Below are positions 57,217-64,000 of a stretch of DNA of 64,000 bases, in pieces. This DNA is from Hungatella sp. (GTDB taxonomy: Bacteria; Bacillota; Clostridia; Lachnospirales; Lachnospiraceae), in contig JAAWBS010000054.1 of the NCBI GenBank assembly GCA_022792815.1, positions 50,334 through 114,333 on the forward strand, written 5' to 3'. Numbering within the stretch: the first letter of the stretch is position 1; each line of letters begins with the position of its first letter. Below the pieces are notes generated by a model. That model did no database searches, had not been told where the DNA came from, and worked only from the letters and a program-made list of their open reading frames with translations. The translations under genes were made by a program, and so were the position numbers.

Positions 57217-58050
57217 TCATTCCGTACTTCCTCTGCCCTTCCGATATCCGGACGGCGCCACCCCCATGTGTTTCTTAAATGCCATAGAAAAATACTGTTC
57301 CGAGGAGTAACCGCAGTAGTATGCGATTTCGGAGTAGGAGAGGTTGGAGTCTGTCAGAAAATGGCAGGCCCGCTTCAGCCTCAGATTGGTGATGTACTGC
57401 TGTATGGTGATTCCGGTGATCTCCTTAAACACCCGGTAGAGATAAGTGCGGTCCAGACCAATGGTGTTGGAGATATCCTGAACCGAGATATCCTTATAAT
57501 AGGAATCCTGGATGAGGGAAATGGCCTGCTTTACATAATACTCCTTGCTGGACAGCGGTTTAATCTTCTGGTTGTGCTGCATGAGTTTGGAGCAGAGCAG
57601 GTAAAACTGCCCCAGAGCCGTGTAGCTGTCGGAGATGGAAGCCGCATTCAGAGAGGTCAGAGGCCGGATTATGGAGACAAGCTCTTCCATAGGTTCATAG
57701 TGAAGGGTGGGAGAGCTGTTTCCGATATTGCACAGATTCATCAGCTGCAGGGCGCCCAGGCCCTCAAACCCGATCCAATAATACACCCAGGGATCCAGCA
57801 CATCGGATTGATACAGGATGGGCACGTTGGGGATGAGCAGAAAACAGTCTCCTGCCTTCAGGTGGTAAGTGCTCTCGTGGATCCGATAGATTCCTTTTCC
57901 GCTGACGACGCAGTGGAGTACGAAATGATCTACCACTGTCTGGGAAGAATAATGTCCCTGGATAGTCTCATGGTATCCGCTGTCTGATATCTTAATCGAT
58001 TCATTGACGGGCAGATCTTGTCTAAAATAGCTGATATTCTTGATTTCCAT
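57217..58050 (-). CDS. AraC-family transcriptional regulator
   Basis: A 277-residue regulator. The N-terminal cupin-like sensing domain contains DHFVLHCVVSGKGIYRIHESTYHLKAGD (about 43-70). The C-terminal pair of helix-turn-helices begins about 180 (DISVQDISNTIGLDRTYLYRVFKEITG) and ends with the AraC signature AYYCGYSSEQYFSMAFKKHMGVAPSGYRK. ATG 58050 is chosen with AGGGA 6 bp upstream; TTG 58056 is in frame but weaker. It is divergent from the PhnP-like gene and third sugar importer and probably activates them. Confidence 0.93.
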   Translation of the reverse strand: MEIKNISYFRQDLPVNESIKISDSGYHETIQGHYSSQTVVDHFVLHCVVSGKGIYRIHESTYHLKAGDCFLLIPNVPILYQSDVLDPWVYYWIGFEGLGALQLMNLCNIGNSSPTLHYEPMEELVSIIRPLTSLNAASISDSYTALGQFYLLCSKLMQHNQKIKPLSSKEYYVKQAISLIQDSYYKDISVQDISNTIGLDRTYLYRVFKEITGITIQQYITNLRLKRACHFLTDSNLSYSEIAYYCGYSSEQYFSMAFKKHMGVAPSGYRKGRGSTE

Positions 58051-58311
58051 ACTCAATCCCTATTGAAAAACAACAAAACATGAAATAGTGACAACAAAAT
58101 ACTCTTTTATTTATATCAGAATATGGTATAAATAACAATAGAAAGATTGAAAAAAATGACATAATAACCAAAAAGTTTTCGCCTTCTTAAAAAAGCAAAA
58201 AAAAGTGAGAACAACATTTTGTGATACCAGAGGCAAAAGGTTATGTCTGACACGCCTGTATGTCGATACATGACTTTGGGGCTAATCAATGCAATCAGGG
58301 GGCAAACGAAA
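58051..58311. promoter_or_regulatory. divergent AraC / transporter regulatory region
   Basis: This 260-bp AT-rich gap between the AraC gene and the PhnP-like gene must hold the promoters of both. No clear consensus pair was found. It contains a TGATACCAGAGGCAAAAGG segment at about 58222, similar to the leader of the repeats at 32588 and 50777. Confidence 0.5.
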
Positions 58312-59136
58312 ATGAAGATAACATACTATGGGACATCGGCTTCCGAGGCATGGCCGGCACTATTCTGCAGCTGTCAGGCCTGTCTGCTGGCCAAAAAGCT
58401 CGGGGGAAAAAATATACGGTCCAGGAGTCAGGCCCTGATCGATACGTCACTGCTGATCGATTTTCCCCCGGACACCGGATATCATGTGCAGCATTTGGAC
58501 TTAAAATTGCAGCAGGTCCGAACACTTTTGATCACTCACAGCCATCACGATCATTTTTTTCCCTATGACATCGGGATGAGGATGCCTGGGTTTGCCGAGG
58601 GAATCGGTGAGAGAAGGCTTCTTGTATATGGAAATGAGACGACTCAGGCAAAGTTTCAGGAGGCGGTCAGGCTGTATCGGGGAATCGAGCGGTTTGTGGA
58701 GTTTCGGAGACTGGAACCCTTTGAGACCTTTTTCACAGAAGACGGATACGAGGTCACGTCGCTGCTGGCGGACCACAATCAGCTGGAAAAATCCCTGATG
58801 TACCTGGTCAAAAGGGACGCGGGGCAGATTCTCTACGCCCACGACACAGGGATTTTTCCGGAATGCACCTGGAAGTTTTTAGAGGGGAGCCGGCTGGATC
58901 TCGTAAGCCTGGACTGTACTGCCTTAAGCCGTGACTGGAGGCAGGGACACATGGGTTTTGGGGCGGTGGATGAGGTGAGAGACAGGCTGAGAGAGATGGG
59001 CTGTATCGGTGAGGGCACCCGACTGGTATTAAATCATTTTGCACATTTCGGGGATTTTACCCACGAAAAAATCTGTGAGATGGAAAACCCCAAGGGTTAT
59101 GAGGTGGCCTATGACGGCTGCGTCTTTGTATGTTAG
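58312..59136 (+). CDS. PhnP-like metallo-beta-lactamase-fold hydrolase
   Basis: A 274-residue MBL-fold protein. Near the N-terminus CSCQACLLAKKLGGKNIRSRS (Cys pair about 19-22) is typical of PhnP/cyclic-phosphodiesterase relatives. The metal motif HSHHDH lies near 76, with later ligands LYAHDTG (Asp about 182) and NHFAHFGD (His about 244). No signal peptide, so cytoplasmic. It may hydrolyse a phosphodiester, cyclic phosphate or lactone of the imported sugar (inference). The start ATG 58312 follows GGGGGC, and it precedes the binding-protein gene by 60 bp. Confidence 0.84.
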   Translation: MKITYYGTSASEAWPALFCSCQACLLAKKLGGKNIRSRSQALIDTSLLIDFPPDTGYHVQHLDLKLQQVRTLLITHSHHDHFFPYDIGMRMPGFAEGIGERRLLVYGNETTQAKFQEAVRLYRGIERFVEFRRLEPFETFFTEDGYEVTSLLADHNQLEKSLMYLVKRDAGQILYAHDTGIFPECTWKFLEGSRLDLVSLDCTALSRDWRQGHMGFGAVDEVRDRLREMGCIGEGTRLVLNHFAHFGDFTHEKICEMENPKGYEVAYDGCVFVC

Positions 59137-59196
59137 GAAACCGGGCAGAGAAATCAAGGCGAAAAACGCCATGAGAATAAAAAGGAGGAACATGTT

Positions 59197-60543
59197 ATGT
59201 TAAAAAGGAAATGGGCAACGACGACAATGGCGCTGTGTCTGGCAGCGAATACCGTGCTGCTGGCGGCATGCGGTGGATCCGCCTCTGACCAGCAGACCGG
59301 CGGGGCGGCCGCAGATACCCCCAGACAGGAACAGACAGGAGGCGACGGCCAGGCAGCGGCGTCGGATTTCAGCGGCAGGACCATCGAGATCGCCACGTAC
59401 CTGTCCGGGGAGACCCTGGACGCCTACAAGAAGGTGATCGCGGATTTTGAGAATGAGACGGGAGTCAAGGTGACTCTGGACGAGTACGGCGAGGATTACG
59501 AGAGCACCATGAAGACCAGGATGGCCTCCAACGACCTTCCGGACATCTTTGAGACCCACGGATGGTCTCTGATCCGCTATAAAGAGTACCTGACGGATTT
59601 AAGCGGGGAGCCCTGGGCCAAAGACCTGAACAAGGCGGCTCTGGGAGTGATTCAGGATACCGACGGAAAGCTGTACACCCTGATGGCCGCAGGCTCCTGC
59701 CTTGGAACCGCTGTCAATATGAAGGTGTGCGAGGATGCGGGAGTCGATCCATGGGCGATCGAGACATGGGAAGATTTTAATGCGGCCTGCGATAAGATCA
59801 AGGCAGCGGGATTTACTCCTATAGGCAACTACTTTACCTCCGCCGGCGCCCTGGCCAATGCCAACGGCTCCTGGCTCAGCTATGAGGGGGCGCAGTTTGA
59901 CGACAACGAGGCCATACTCAACGGAACCTGGGACTGGGCTGACTTTAAGACCATTCTGGACTATCTGCAGACCTGGTTTGACAACGGGTATGTGTACGCG
60001 GACTGCGGAACCGTGAAGCAGGCGGATCTCATCGAGCGCTGCGCCAGAAACGAGTGTGCGTTTATAGTGGGAATCGGAACTTCATTTCAGACAGCGGTTC
60101 TCGCCCAGAACCCCGACGCAAAGATGGCTATGATCCCAATATGTGCCAGCAAAGAGGGCGGTACAAGATTCTGCGGTATCGGAGAGGGAGCTGCCTTCGG
60201 CATCTGGAAGGATACCAAAGAGATGGATGTATGCAAGGCATTTTTAAACTATGTGTCGCAGAACGCGGACGGCATCAGTATTGCCTCCGGCGAGATCAGC
60301 ACTCTTCCCTGCCAGGTGACCAAATCCTACGGAATGCAGCTGATGGAAGAGATGGAATCTCATTTCCCTGATGTATTTTACGACAACCTGTGGGACAGAA
60401 AGTATATGCCTTCGGGAATGTGGAGCGTATTCCAGGTGGCGGCAGGAATGTTCTGTGAAGACCAGTCGGAGGAGAGCAAGGCGGAGATCATCGCCTATCT
60501 GCAAGAAAACTACACGGATTTGTATGAGGCGGCACAGGAATAA
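59197..60543 (+). CDS. carbohydrate ABC transporter substrate-binding lipoprotein
   Basis: A 448-residue family-1 solute-binding lipoprotein. The signal peptide ends at the lipobox LLAAC (Cys25), followed by a Gly/Gln/Ala-rich linker. The mature part opens RTIEIATYLSGETLDAYKKVIADFENETG and has the family-1 fold (for example LPDIFETHGWSLIRYKEYL). Two CUT1 permeases follow. A terminator-like hairpin separates it from them. AAGGAGG precedes ATG 59197. Confidence 0.93.
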   Translation: MLKRKWATTTMALCLAANTVLLAACGGSASDQQTGGAAADTPRQEQTGGDGQAAASDFSGRTIEIATYLSGETLDAYKKVIADFENETGVKVTLDEYGEDYESTMKTRMASNDLPDIFETHGWSLIRYKEYLTDLSGEPWAKDLNKAALGVIQDTDGKLYTLMAAGSCLGTAVNMKVCEDAGVDPWAIETWEDFNAACDKIKAAGFTPIGNYFTSAGALANANGSWLSYEGAQFDDNEAILNGTWDWADFKTILDYLQTWFDNGYVYADCGTVKQADLIERCARNECAFIVGIGTSFQTAVLAQNPDAKMAMIPICASKEGGTRFCGIGEGAAFGIWKDTKEMDVCKAFLNYVSQNADGISIASGEISTLPCQVTKSYGMQLMEEMESHFPDVFYDNLWDRKYMPSGMWSVFQVAAGMFCEDQSEESKAEIIAYLQENYTDLYEAAQE

Positions 60544-60558
60544 ACAGTGTGACAGAAA

Positions 60559-60589
60559 CGGGAGTCGTAGTACAGGCTCCCGCTGTTTT
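60559..60589 (+). terminator. intrinsic terminator or attenuator after the SBP gene
   Basis: CGGGAG and CTCCCG form a 6-bp stem with a 12-base loop followed by CTGTTTT. It sits between the binding-protein and permease genes, like the hairpin at 37116, and would reduce permease expression relative to the binding protein. Confidence 0.7.
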
Positions 60590-60624
60590 AAACTGCCAGC
60601 ATATGAGAAAGGAGAGGAACCAGA

Positions 60625-61497
60625 ATGGAAAAAAAGCGGAAATGGCAGTTGTTGTCGTTGTGTATCCCTGCTTTTTTATTGATCGTTATTTTTATGATCG
60701 TTCCGCTGGGAAACGCGGTGAAGGTGTCATTTTTTAAATGGAATGGATATTCTCAGAAAATGAAGTGGATCGGCCTGGAAAATTATCAGTCTATTTTCAC
60801 GGATAAGGTTTTCCGGCGGTCCACTATGAATACGTTTATCTACGGATTTGGCAGCACCCTGCTCCAGAATATCGCGGGTCTTTCTGCCGCTCTGTTTGTA
60901 AACAGGCAGTTTAAGGGGCGGAATTTCGTGCGTCTGATTTTGTACATGCCGATTATGATCTCGGGAGTCATCATGGGCGCGATCCAATACTATGTCTTTA
61001 ACTATGACAACGGGGTCCTGAACAATATACTGAATCTGTTCGGGATCGAAAACATCTACTGGATGGAGAGCGGCATCGGCTCGGTGCTTATTATCACCCT
61101 GATCAACAGCTGGCAGACCATGGGGTTCTGTATGCTGATCTATCTGGCCGGCCTTCAGAACATTCCCAAGATGTATGAGGAGGCGGCGCTTTTAGACGGC
61201 ACCAGCCGGCGCCAGATCTTTTTTAAGATTGATCTTCCGCTTCTGATGCCGGCGATTACTACCGCGGTCATCACCAACCTCATCGGCGGGTTTAAGCTGT
61301 ACGATCTGATCGTCACCCTGACCAGCGGAGGGCCCAACCGGAAATCCCTCTCCCTTTCCTACTATGTTTCCCTGCTGTACTTTAACGACGAAAAAGCGGG
61401 GTATTCGGCTGCGGTGGGAATCGCGCTGTTTGTCATCATCTTTATAGTGGCAGTTCCTATTAACCAGTATCTGAGAAGCAGGGAGGTGGAGTACTGA
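60625..61497 (+). CDS. carbohydrate ABC transporter permease (MalF/UgpA-like)
   Basis: A 290-residue CUT1-family permease with six helices (first: LSLCIPAFLLIVIFMIVPLG). It has the motif SFFKWNGYSQKMKWIGLENYQSIF near 32-55 and the EAA loop EEAALLDGTSRRQIFFKIDLPLLMP near 184-208. AAGGAGAGG precedes ATG 60625. It overlaps the next permease gene by 1 bp (TGATGA). No ATPase gene lies in this operon. Confidence 0.94.
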   Translation: MEKKRKWQLLSLCIPAFLLIVIFMIVPLGNAVKVSFFKWNGYSQKMKWIGLENYQSIFTDKVFRRSTMNTFIYGFGSTLLQNIAGLSAALFVNRQFKGRNFVRLILYMPIMISGVIMGAIQYYVFNYDNGVLNNILNLFGIENIYWMESGIGSVLIITLINSWQTMGFCMLIYLAGLQNIPKMYEEAALLDGTSRRQIFFKIDLPLLMPAITTAVITNLIGGFKLYDLIVTLTSGGPNRKSLSLSYYVSLLYFNDEKAGYSAAVGIALFVIIFIVAVPINQYLRSREVEY

Positions 61498-62369
61498 TGA
61501 AGACGGAAAAAAGCGGTAAGGTACACATGAGGCAGGTCCATGCGCCAAACAAGAAGGTGGGCCGGGGAGTTTACGTGATCTCCGCTTTCCTGATCCTTTT
61601 GTATCTGATGCCTATCTATGTAATGCTGAATCAGTCCTTCCGATATCTGACGGACCTGACACCCCGCCTGTATTTCCCGGAGAAGTGGACCCTTGACAAC
61701 TATATTCAGGCGTTTCAGGACCCCAATCTGCTCAACGGCTTTAAAAACTCCATCATATATGTGGCGGAGGTGTGCGCCCTGGAGGTGTTCTTAGGCGGTC
61801 TGGCGGCTTATGGTCTGGCCAGGTCAGGGGGAAAGGTCTCCTCCATCCTGAGAACCTTTAATATCTGTGTGATGATGATCCCCGGACTCTCTCTGTTAGT
61901 AGGTACCTATTCTCTGATGGTAAAGTTCCACATGATCAACAAGATATGGGCTCTGTCTCTCCAGAGCGCAGCCATCGGTATGGCGGGAACCATGTTTTTC
62001 TACACGTCCTTTATCGTCTCCATCCCCAAGGACTTAGACCAGGCGGCAGCCATCGACGGAGCCGGGATTCTGAGGACATTTTTCCAGATCATTCTGCCCC
62101 AGTTAAAGCCGGTGACCGTCACCAGGCTGATCATGATCGCAGTGGGAACCTGGAATAATTATGCCATGCCCACTTACCTGCTGACGAACACCGACAAGGC
62201 CACGGTGATCCTGACGGTGCGCAAGGCCTTCTACACGGCATACGGCGCAGTCCAGAACGTGCCTCTGGCCTGCGCGGAATGTGCGGTGGCACTGGCGCCG
62301 GTGATTCTTTTGTATCTGCTGCTGCAGAAATACATCATCGAGGGACAACTGGATTCGGTGAGCAAATAG
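61497..62369 (+). CDS. carbohydrate ABC transporter permease (MalG-like)
   Basis: A 290-residue CUT1-family partner permease. It starts with a basic tail, then helix VYVISAFLILLYLMPIYVMLNQSF and the MalG-type periplasmic segment YFPEKWTLDNYIQAF. The EAA loop is QAAAIDGAGILRTFFQIILPQLKP near 184-207. The end (LLLQKYIIEGQLDSVSK) is typical of MalG relatives. It overlaps the MalF-like gene and is the last gene of the operon. Confidence 0.94.
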   Translation: MKTEKSGKVHMRQVHAPNKKVGRGVYVISAFLILLYLMPIYVMLNQSFRYLTDLTPRLYFPEKWTLDNYIQAFQDPNLLNGFKNSIIYVAEVCALEVFLGGLAAYGLARSGGKVSSILRTFNICVMMIPGLSLLVGTYSLMVKFHMINKIWALSLQSAAIGMAGTMFFYTSFIVSIPKDLDQAAAIDGAGILRTFFQIILPQLKPVTVTRLIMIAVGTWNNYAMPTYLLTNTDKATVILTVRKAFYTAYGAVQNVPLACAECAVALAPVILLYLLLQKYIIEGQLDSVSK

Positions 62370-62393
62370 GGGGAGGATTCGGCCGGGGGCGGT

Positions 62394-63584
62394 TCATCTT
62401 TTCTGTCCGATTCCTGTTTCGTCATGGATCTGCTCATGTTCTTCCTCCGGCCGGGGGAGTGTCTTCCATGGTCCCTGATACCAGCCGCAGACACCGTCCT
62501 TTTTGACGAGGCACCCCATGGGATTTTGCTCTGCCAGGGAGAGACGGTCTCCCGCGGCAACGGGCAGTTGGTAATCCGTGAATCGCAGGCGGGCCCACTG
62601 TCCGTCCCGGCTGTAGATGTATTTGTTCAGAACCTTTAGCCGGCGGCCGGTCTTTGCATGCTCAATGTGGGAAAACTCCTCCCCATCTTCCAAGATCCGG
62701 ACCTTTCCGTTGAGATAGTGGATGTTGACGGGGGAGGCGGAGGCTTCCTGGGAAGCCAGGGCTTCGATCACAGGCAGGTCGTCGCAGGAAACGTGAGAGA
62801 TCCGGTCTATGTCACAGTCGATCTCCGGGATGATCAGCAGATTTAACTGCCCTTCCGGGTAGATACCGCAGCCTCCGTCTATGGATATGATGTGCTGACT
62901 GCGGTTGATGAGAGGGCTGAGCCGGGAGATGTGATCGTCGTAAATCGTCACAGGCCAATGGCCTGTCACCAGATATTTTTGAAAGGTGAGTCCGGATGCC
63001 ATGAAATTGTCGTATTTCAGGATGTCGAAAAGCGCTCGGGTTTTTACCTCTTCCAGATCCTCTGTGGGGAGACCTCCATGGACGAAAATGTAGTTTTGAG
63101 TCTCGGCGATGGCTGGAAGAGTGCGGATAAAATCCCACTCCCGATGAAACCTGTCCAGGAGAATGTGCCTGGAGGAGAGGAGTTTCTCGGGGGAGTCCAG
63201 AGTGATCCCTGCCTCGGACGCCATCTCATCAAAGATACTGGACCAGGACCGGCCTCTTATCGTCATCAGGTAGTCGAAGAATTTTTCACAAGTCTCTTCA
63301 CACAATTCTTCTATCATCTTAAGCCGCATCAGGTCTACGTTTCCCATGAGAACTGTCACATTGCTCTGCTGAGAGAGGTCCATGGCATACCGGAGAGAAG
63401 CCAGATTCTCACGGCCTTTTTCGATGAGATCGCCGATGAGGATGAGGATATCGCTGTCGGAGAAGTCGGCCTGCTTTAGGAGACGCTGAAACAGAGAACA
63501 GTGTCCGTGGATATCGCTGACCGCAAGGATCCGGCGGCCTTTCGGGATCTGTAAGTGTTTTATGGAAATATTTATGGGTGTCAT
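62394..63584 (-). CDS. calcineurin-like metallophosphoesterase
   Basis: A 396-residue protein with an N-terminal PPP/calcineurin-type domain (about 15-240). Metal motifs are VSDIHGH (about 21-27), LIGDLIEKG (about 49-57), GNVD (about 80-83, where GNHD/E is usual, so the His is replaced by Val), HGG (about 168-170) and TGHWP. The C-terminal roughly 120 residues (from about 280) appear beta-rich, with RDGQWARLRFTDYQLPVAAGD and DGVCGWYQGPWKTL. This resembles SH3-like domains. AGGAGG lies just before ATG 63584. Substrate unknown; diadenosine tetraphosphatase-like or protein phosphatase activity is possible. It is convergent with the sugar permease genes. Confidence 0.88.
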   Translation of the reverse strand: MTPINISIKHLQIPKGRRILAVSDIHGHCSLFQRLLKQADFSDSDILILIGDLIEKGRENLASLRYAMDLSQQSNVTVLMGNVDLMRLKMIEELCEETCEKFFDYLMTIRGRSWSSIFDEMASEAGITLDSPEKLLSSRHILLDRFHREWDFIRTLPAIAETQNYIFVHGGLPTEDLEEVKTRALFDILKYDNFMASGLTFQKYLVTGHWPVTIYDDHISRLSPLINRSQHIISIDGGCGIYPEGQLNLLIIPEIDCDIDRISHVSCDDLPVIEALASQEASASPVNIHYLNGKVRILEDGEEFSHIEHAKTGRRLKVLNKYIYSRDGQWARLRFTDYQLPVAAGDRLSLAEQNPMGCLVKKDGVCGWYQGPWKTLPRPEEEHEQIHDETGIGQKR

Positions 63585-63721
63585 TAGTACCTCCTGAGGA
63601 TGCCTTTTGGGGGTGATAGGCAGATTTTTTGGGCTTCGGGTCGGACTCCTTTATTATACTGTCTTCAATCGAAAAAGGACAGACATTTTTCCTAAAATGT
63701 GGTAAACTATTCCTGAACAGG

Positions 63722-63820
63722 AATTCTGGACATACCGACTCAGGAATGCGTACCGGTTGGTATCCGGATAGATTTTGGTACTATTTAGATCCTGCAGGCG
63801 GCGCAGGGACTGACGGGGTA
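63722..63820 (+). pseudogene. choline-binding-repeat relic
   Basis: In one frame the sequence reads SGMRTGWYPDRFWYYLDPAG, which is one unit of a choline/cell-wall-binding repeat (normally TGW-x-x-x-x-x-WYY-x-x-x-x-G). There is no signal peptide, no neighbouring repeat units and no catalytic domain, and the frame soon ends. It is best read as a decayed piece of a cell-wall-binding protein gene whose remainder has been lost. Confidence 0.45.
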
Positions 63821-63823
63821 CTT

Positions 63824-64000
63824 CTACTTTGAAGGGGCAGGACATTTTGGATTTGCAGGCTTTGATAACGCTTTTGTATATTTACTCATCATAAATACGG
63901 CATATATGGCAACTAATAATTCTGTGATTGGCATTGCAAACCATATGGAATTTGCCCCTGCCACAATCGGTAACAGCATAATTAAAATGCCACTGACAAT
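63824..64000 (-). CDS. MATE-family efflux transporter, C-terminal fragment
   Basis: The minus-strand frame entering from the window edge is open for 58 codons and ends at TAG 63826-63824. The deduced end contains IMLLPIVAGANSIWFAMPITELL followed by a hydrophobic helix and a Lys-rich tail (SKYTKALSKPANPK). The G-A-N-x-x-W-x-A-x-P-x-x-E segment is characteristic of the last helices of MATE multidrug/Na+ antiporters of Clostridia. Only the 3' end is in the window. Confidence 0.65.
   Translation of the reverse strand: MVSGILIMLLPIVAGANSIWFAMPITELLVAIYAVFMMSKYTKALSKPANPKCPAPSK

Overview
The window (about 64 kb, moderately GC-rich) looks like an accessory carbohydrate-catabolism region of a Firmicutes gut bacterium, most likely Lachnospiraceae. 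The reasons are strong AGGAGG ribosome-binding sites, lipoprotein solute-binding proteins, four LacI/AraC-type local regulators, a Rpn-type PD-(D/E)XK protein, Cys-type sulfatases with a radical-SAM maturase, and carbohydrate ABC importers that lack their own ATPase. No species can be named from sequence reading alone, and no rRNA, tRNA, CRISPR or prophage genes were seen.

Layout. 1-4163: end of a membrane protein, a small mobile repeat, a nitroreductase plus ABC exporter pair, and a Rpn-family nuclease-like protein with a heptad-repeat tail. 4265-10886: an aldose epimerase and LacI regulator on the minus strand, divergent from an operon of two xylose-isomerase-like TIM barrels and two Gfo/Idh/MocA oxidoreductases. 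11315-24411: one long operon with a private upper-glycolysis-like set (phosphofructokinase, triosephosphate isomerase, class II aldolase, phosphoglucose isomerase), a LarA-type nickel racemase/epimerase, a complete Dpp/Opp-type ABC importer and a sulfatase. These two plus-strand operons start from paralogous promoter regions that carry the same CAAACGTTTG operator. 25100-33855: two more Cys-type sulfatases, a GH3 glycosidase, an LRR-like protein, a TauE/SafE anion exporter and the sulfatase-maturating enzyme. 33916-44701: a LacI regulator divergent from a CUT1-type importer whose first permease is fused to a beta-propeller, then a GH78 rhamnosidase, a metallo-beta-lactamase-fold protein and a sialidase-fold protein. 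44742-49645: an FMN-dependent 2-hydroxyacid oxidase-like enzyme and M20 amidohydrolase (minus strand), a beta-hydroxyacid dehydrogenase and a LacI regulator. 49747-57151: a TIM-barrel epimerase, then a ribose-type ABC operon with two different permeases bracketed by an AllA-like cupin and another TIM-barrel protein. 57217-62369: an AraC regulator divergent from a PhnP-like hydrolase and a third CUT1-type importer. 62394-64000: a calcineurin-like phosphoesterase, a choline-binding-repeat relic and the end of a MATE transporter.

How it may work together (inference): small sulfated, probably rhamnose-containing or otherwise decorated glycosides or oligosaccharides are imported intact by several ABC systems. 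They are desulfated in the cytoplasm, because the sulfatases, GH3 and GH78 all lack signal peptides. They are then cleaved by ordinary glycosidases or by the oxidoreductive 3-keto route (Gfo/Idh plus TIM barrel), and the sugar passes through a dedicated isomerase/kinase/aldolase/TIM set. TauE/SafE would export the released sulfate or sulfite.

The most novel items are a family of short non-coding mobile elements with 10-11 bp target duplications and base-pair-conserving substitutions in a long imperfect stem, the co-duplicated operator regions, the propeller-permease fusion, and the self-contained glycolysis-like cassette.
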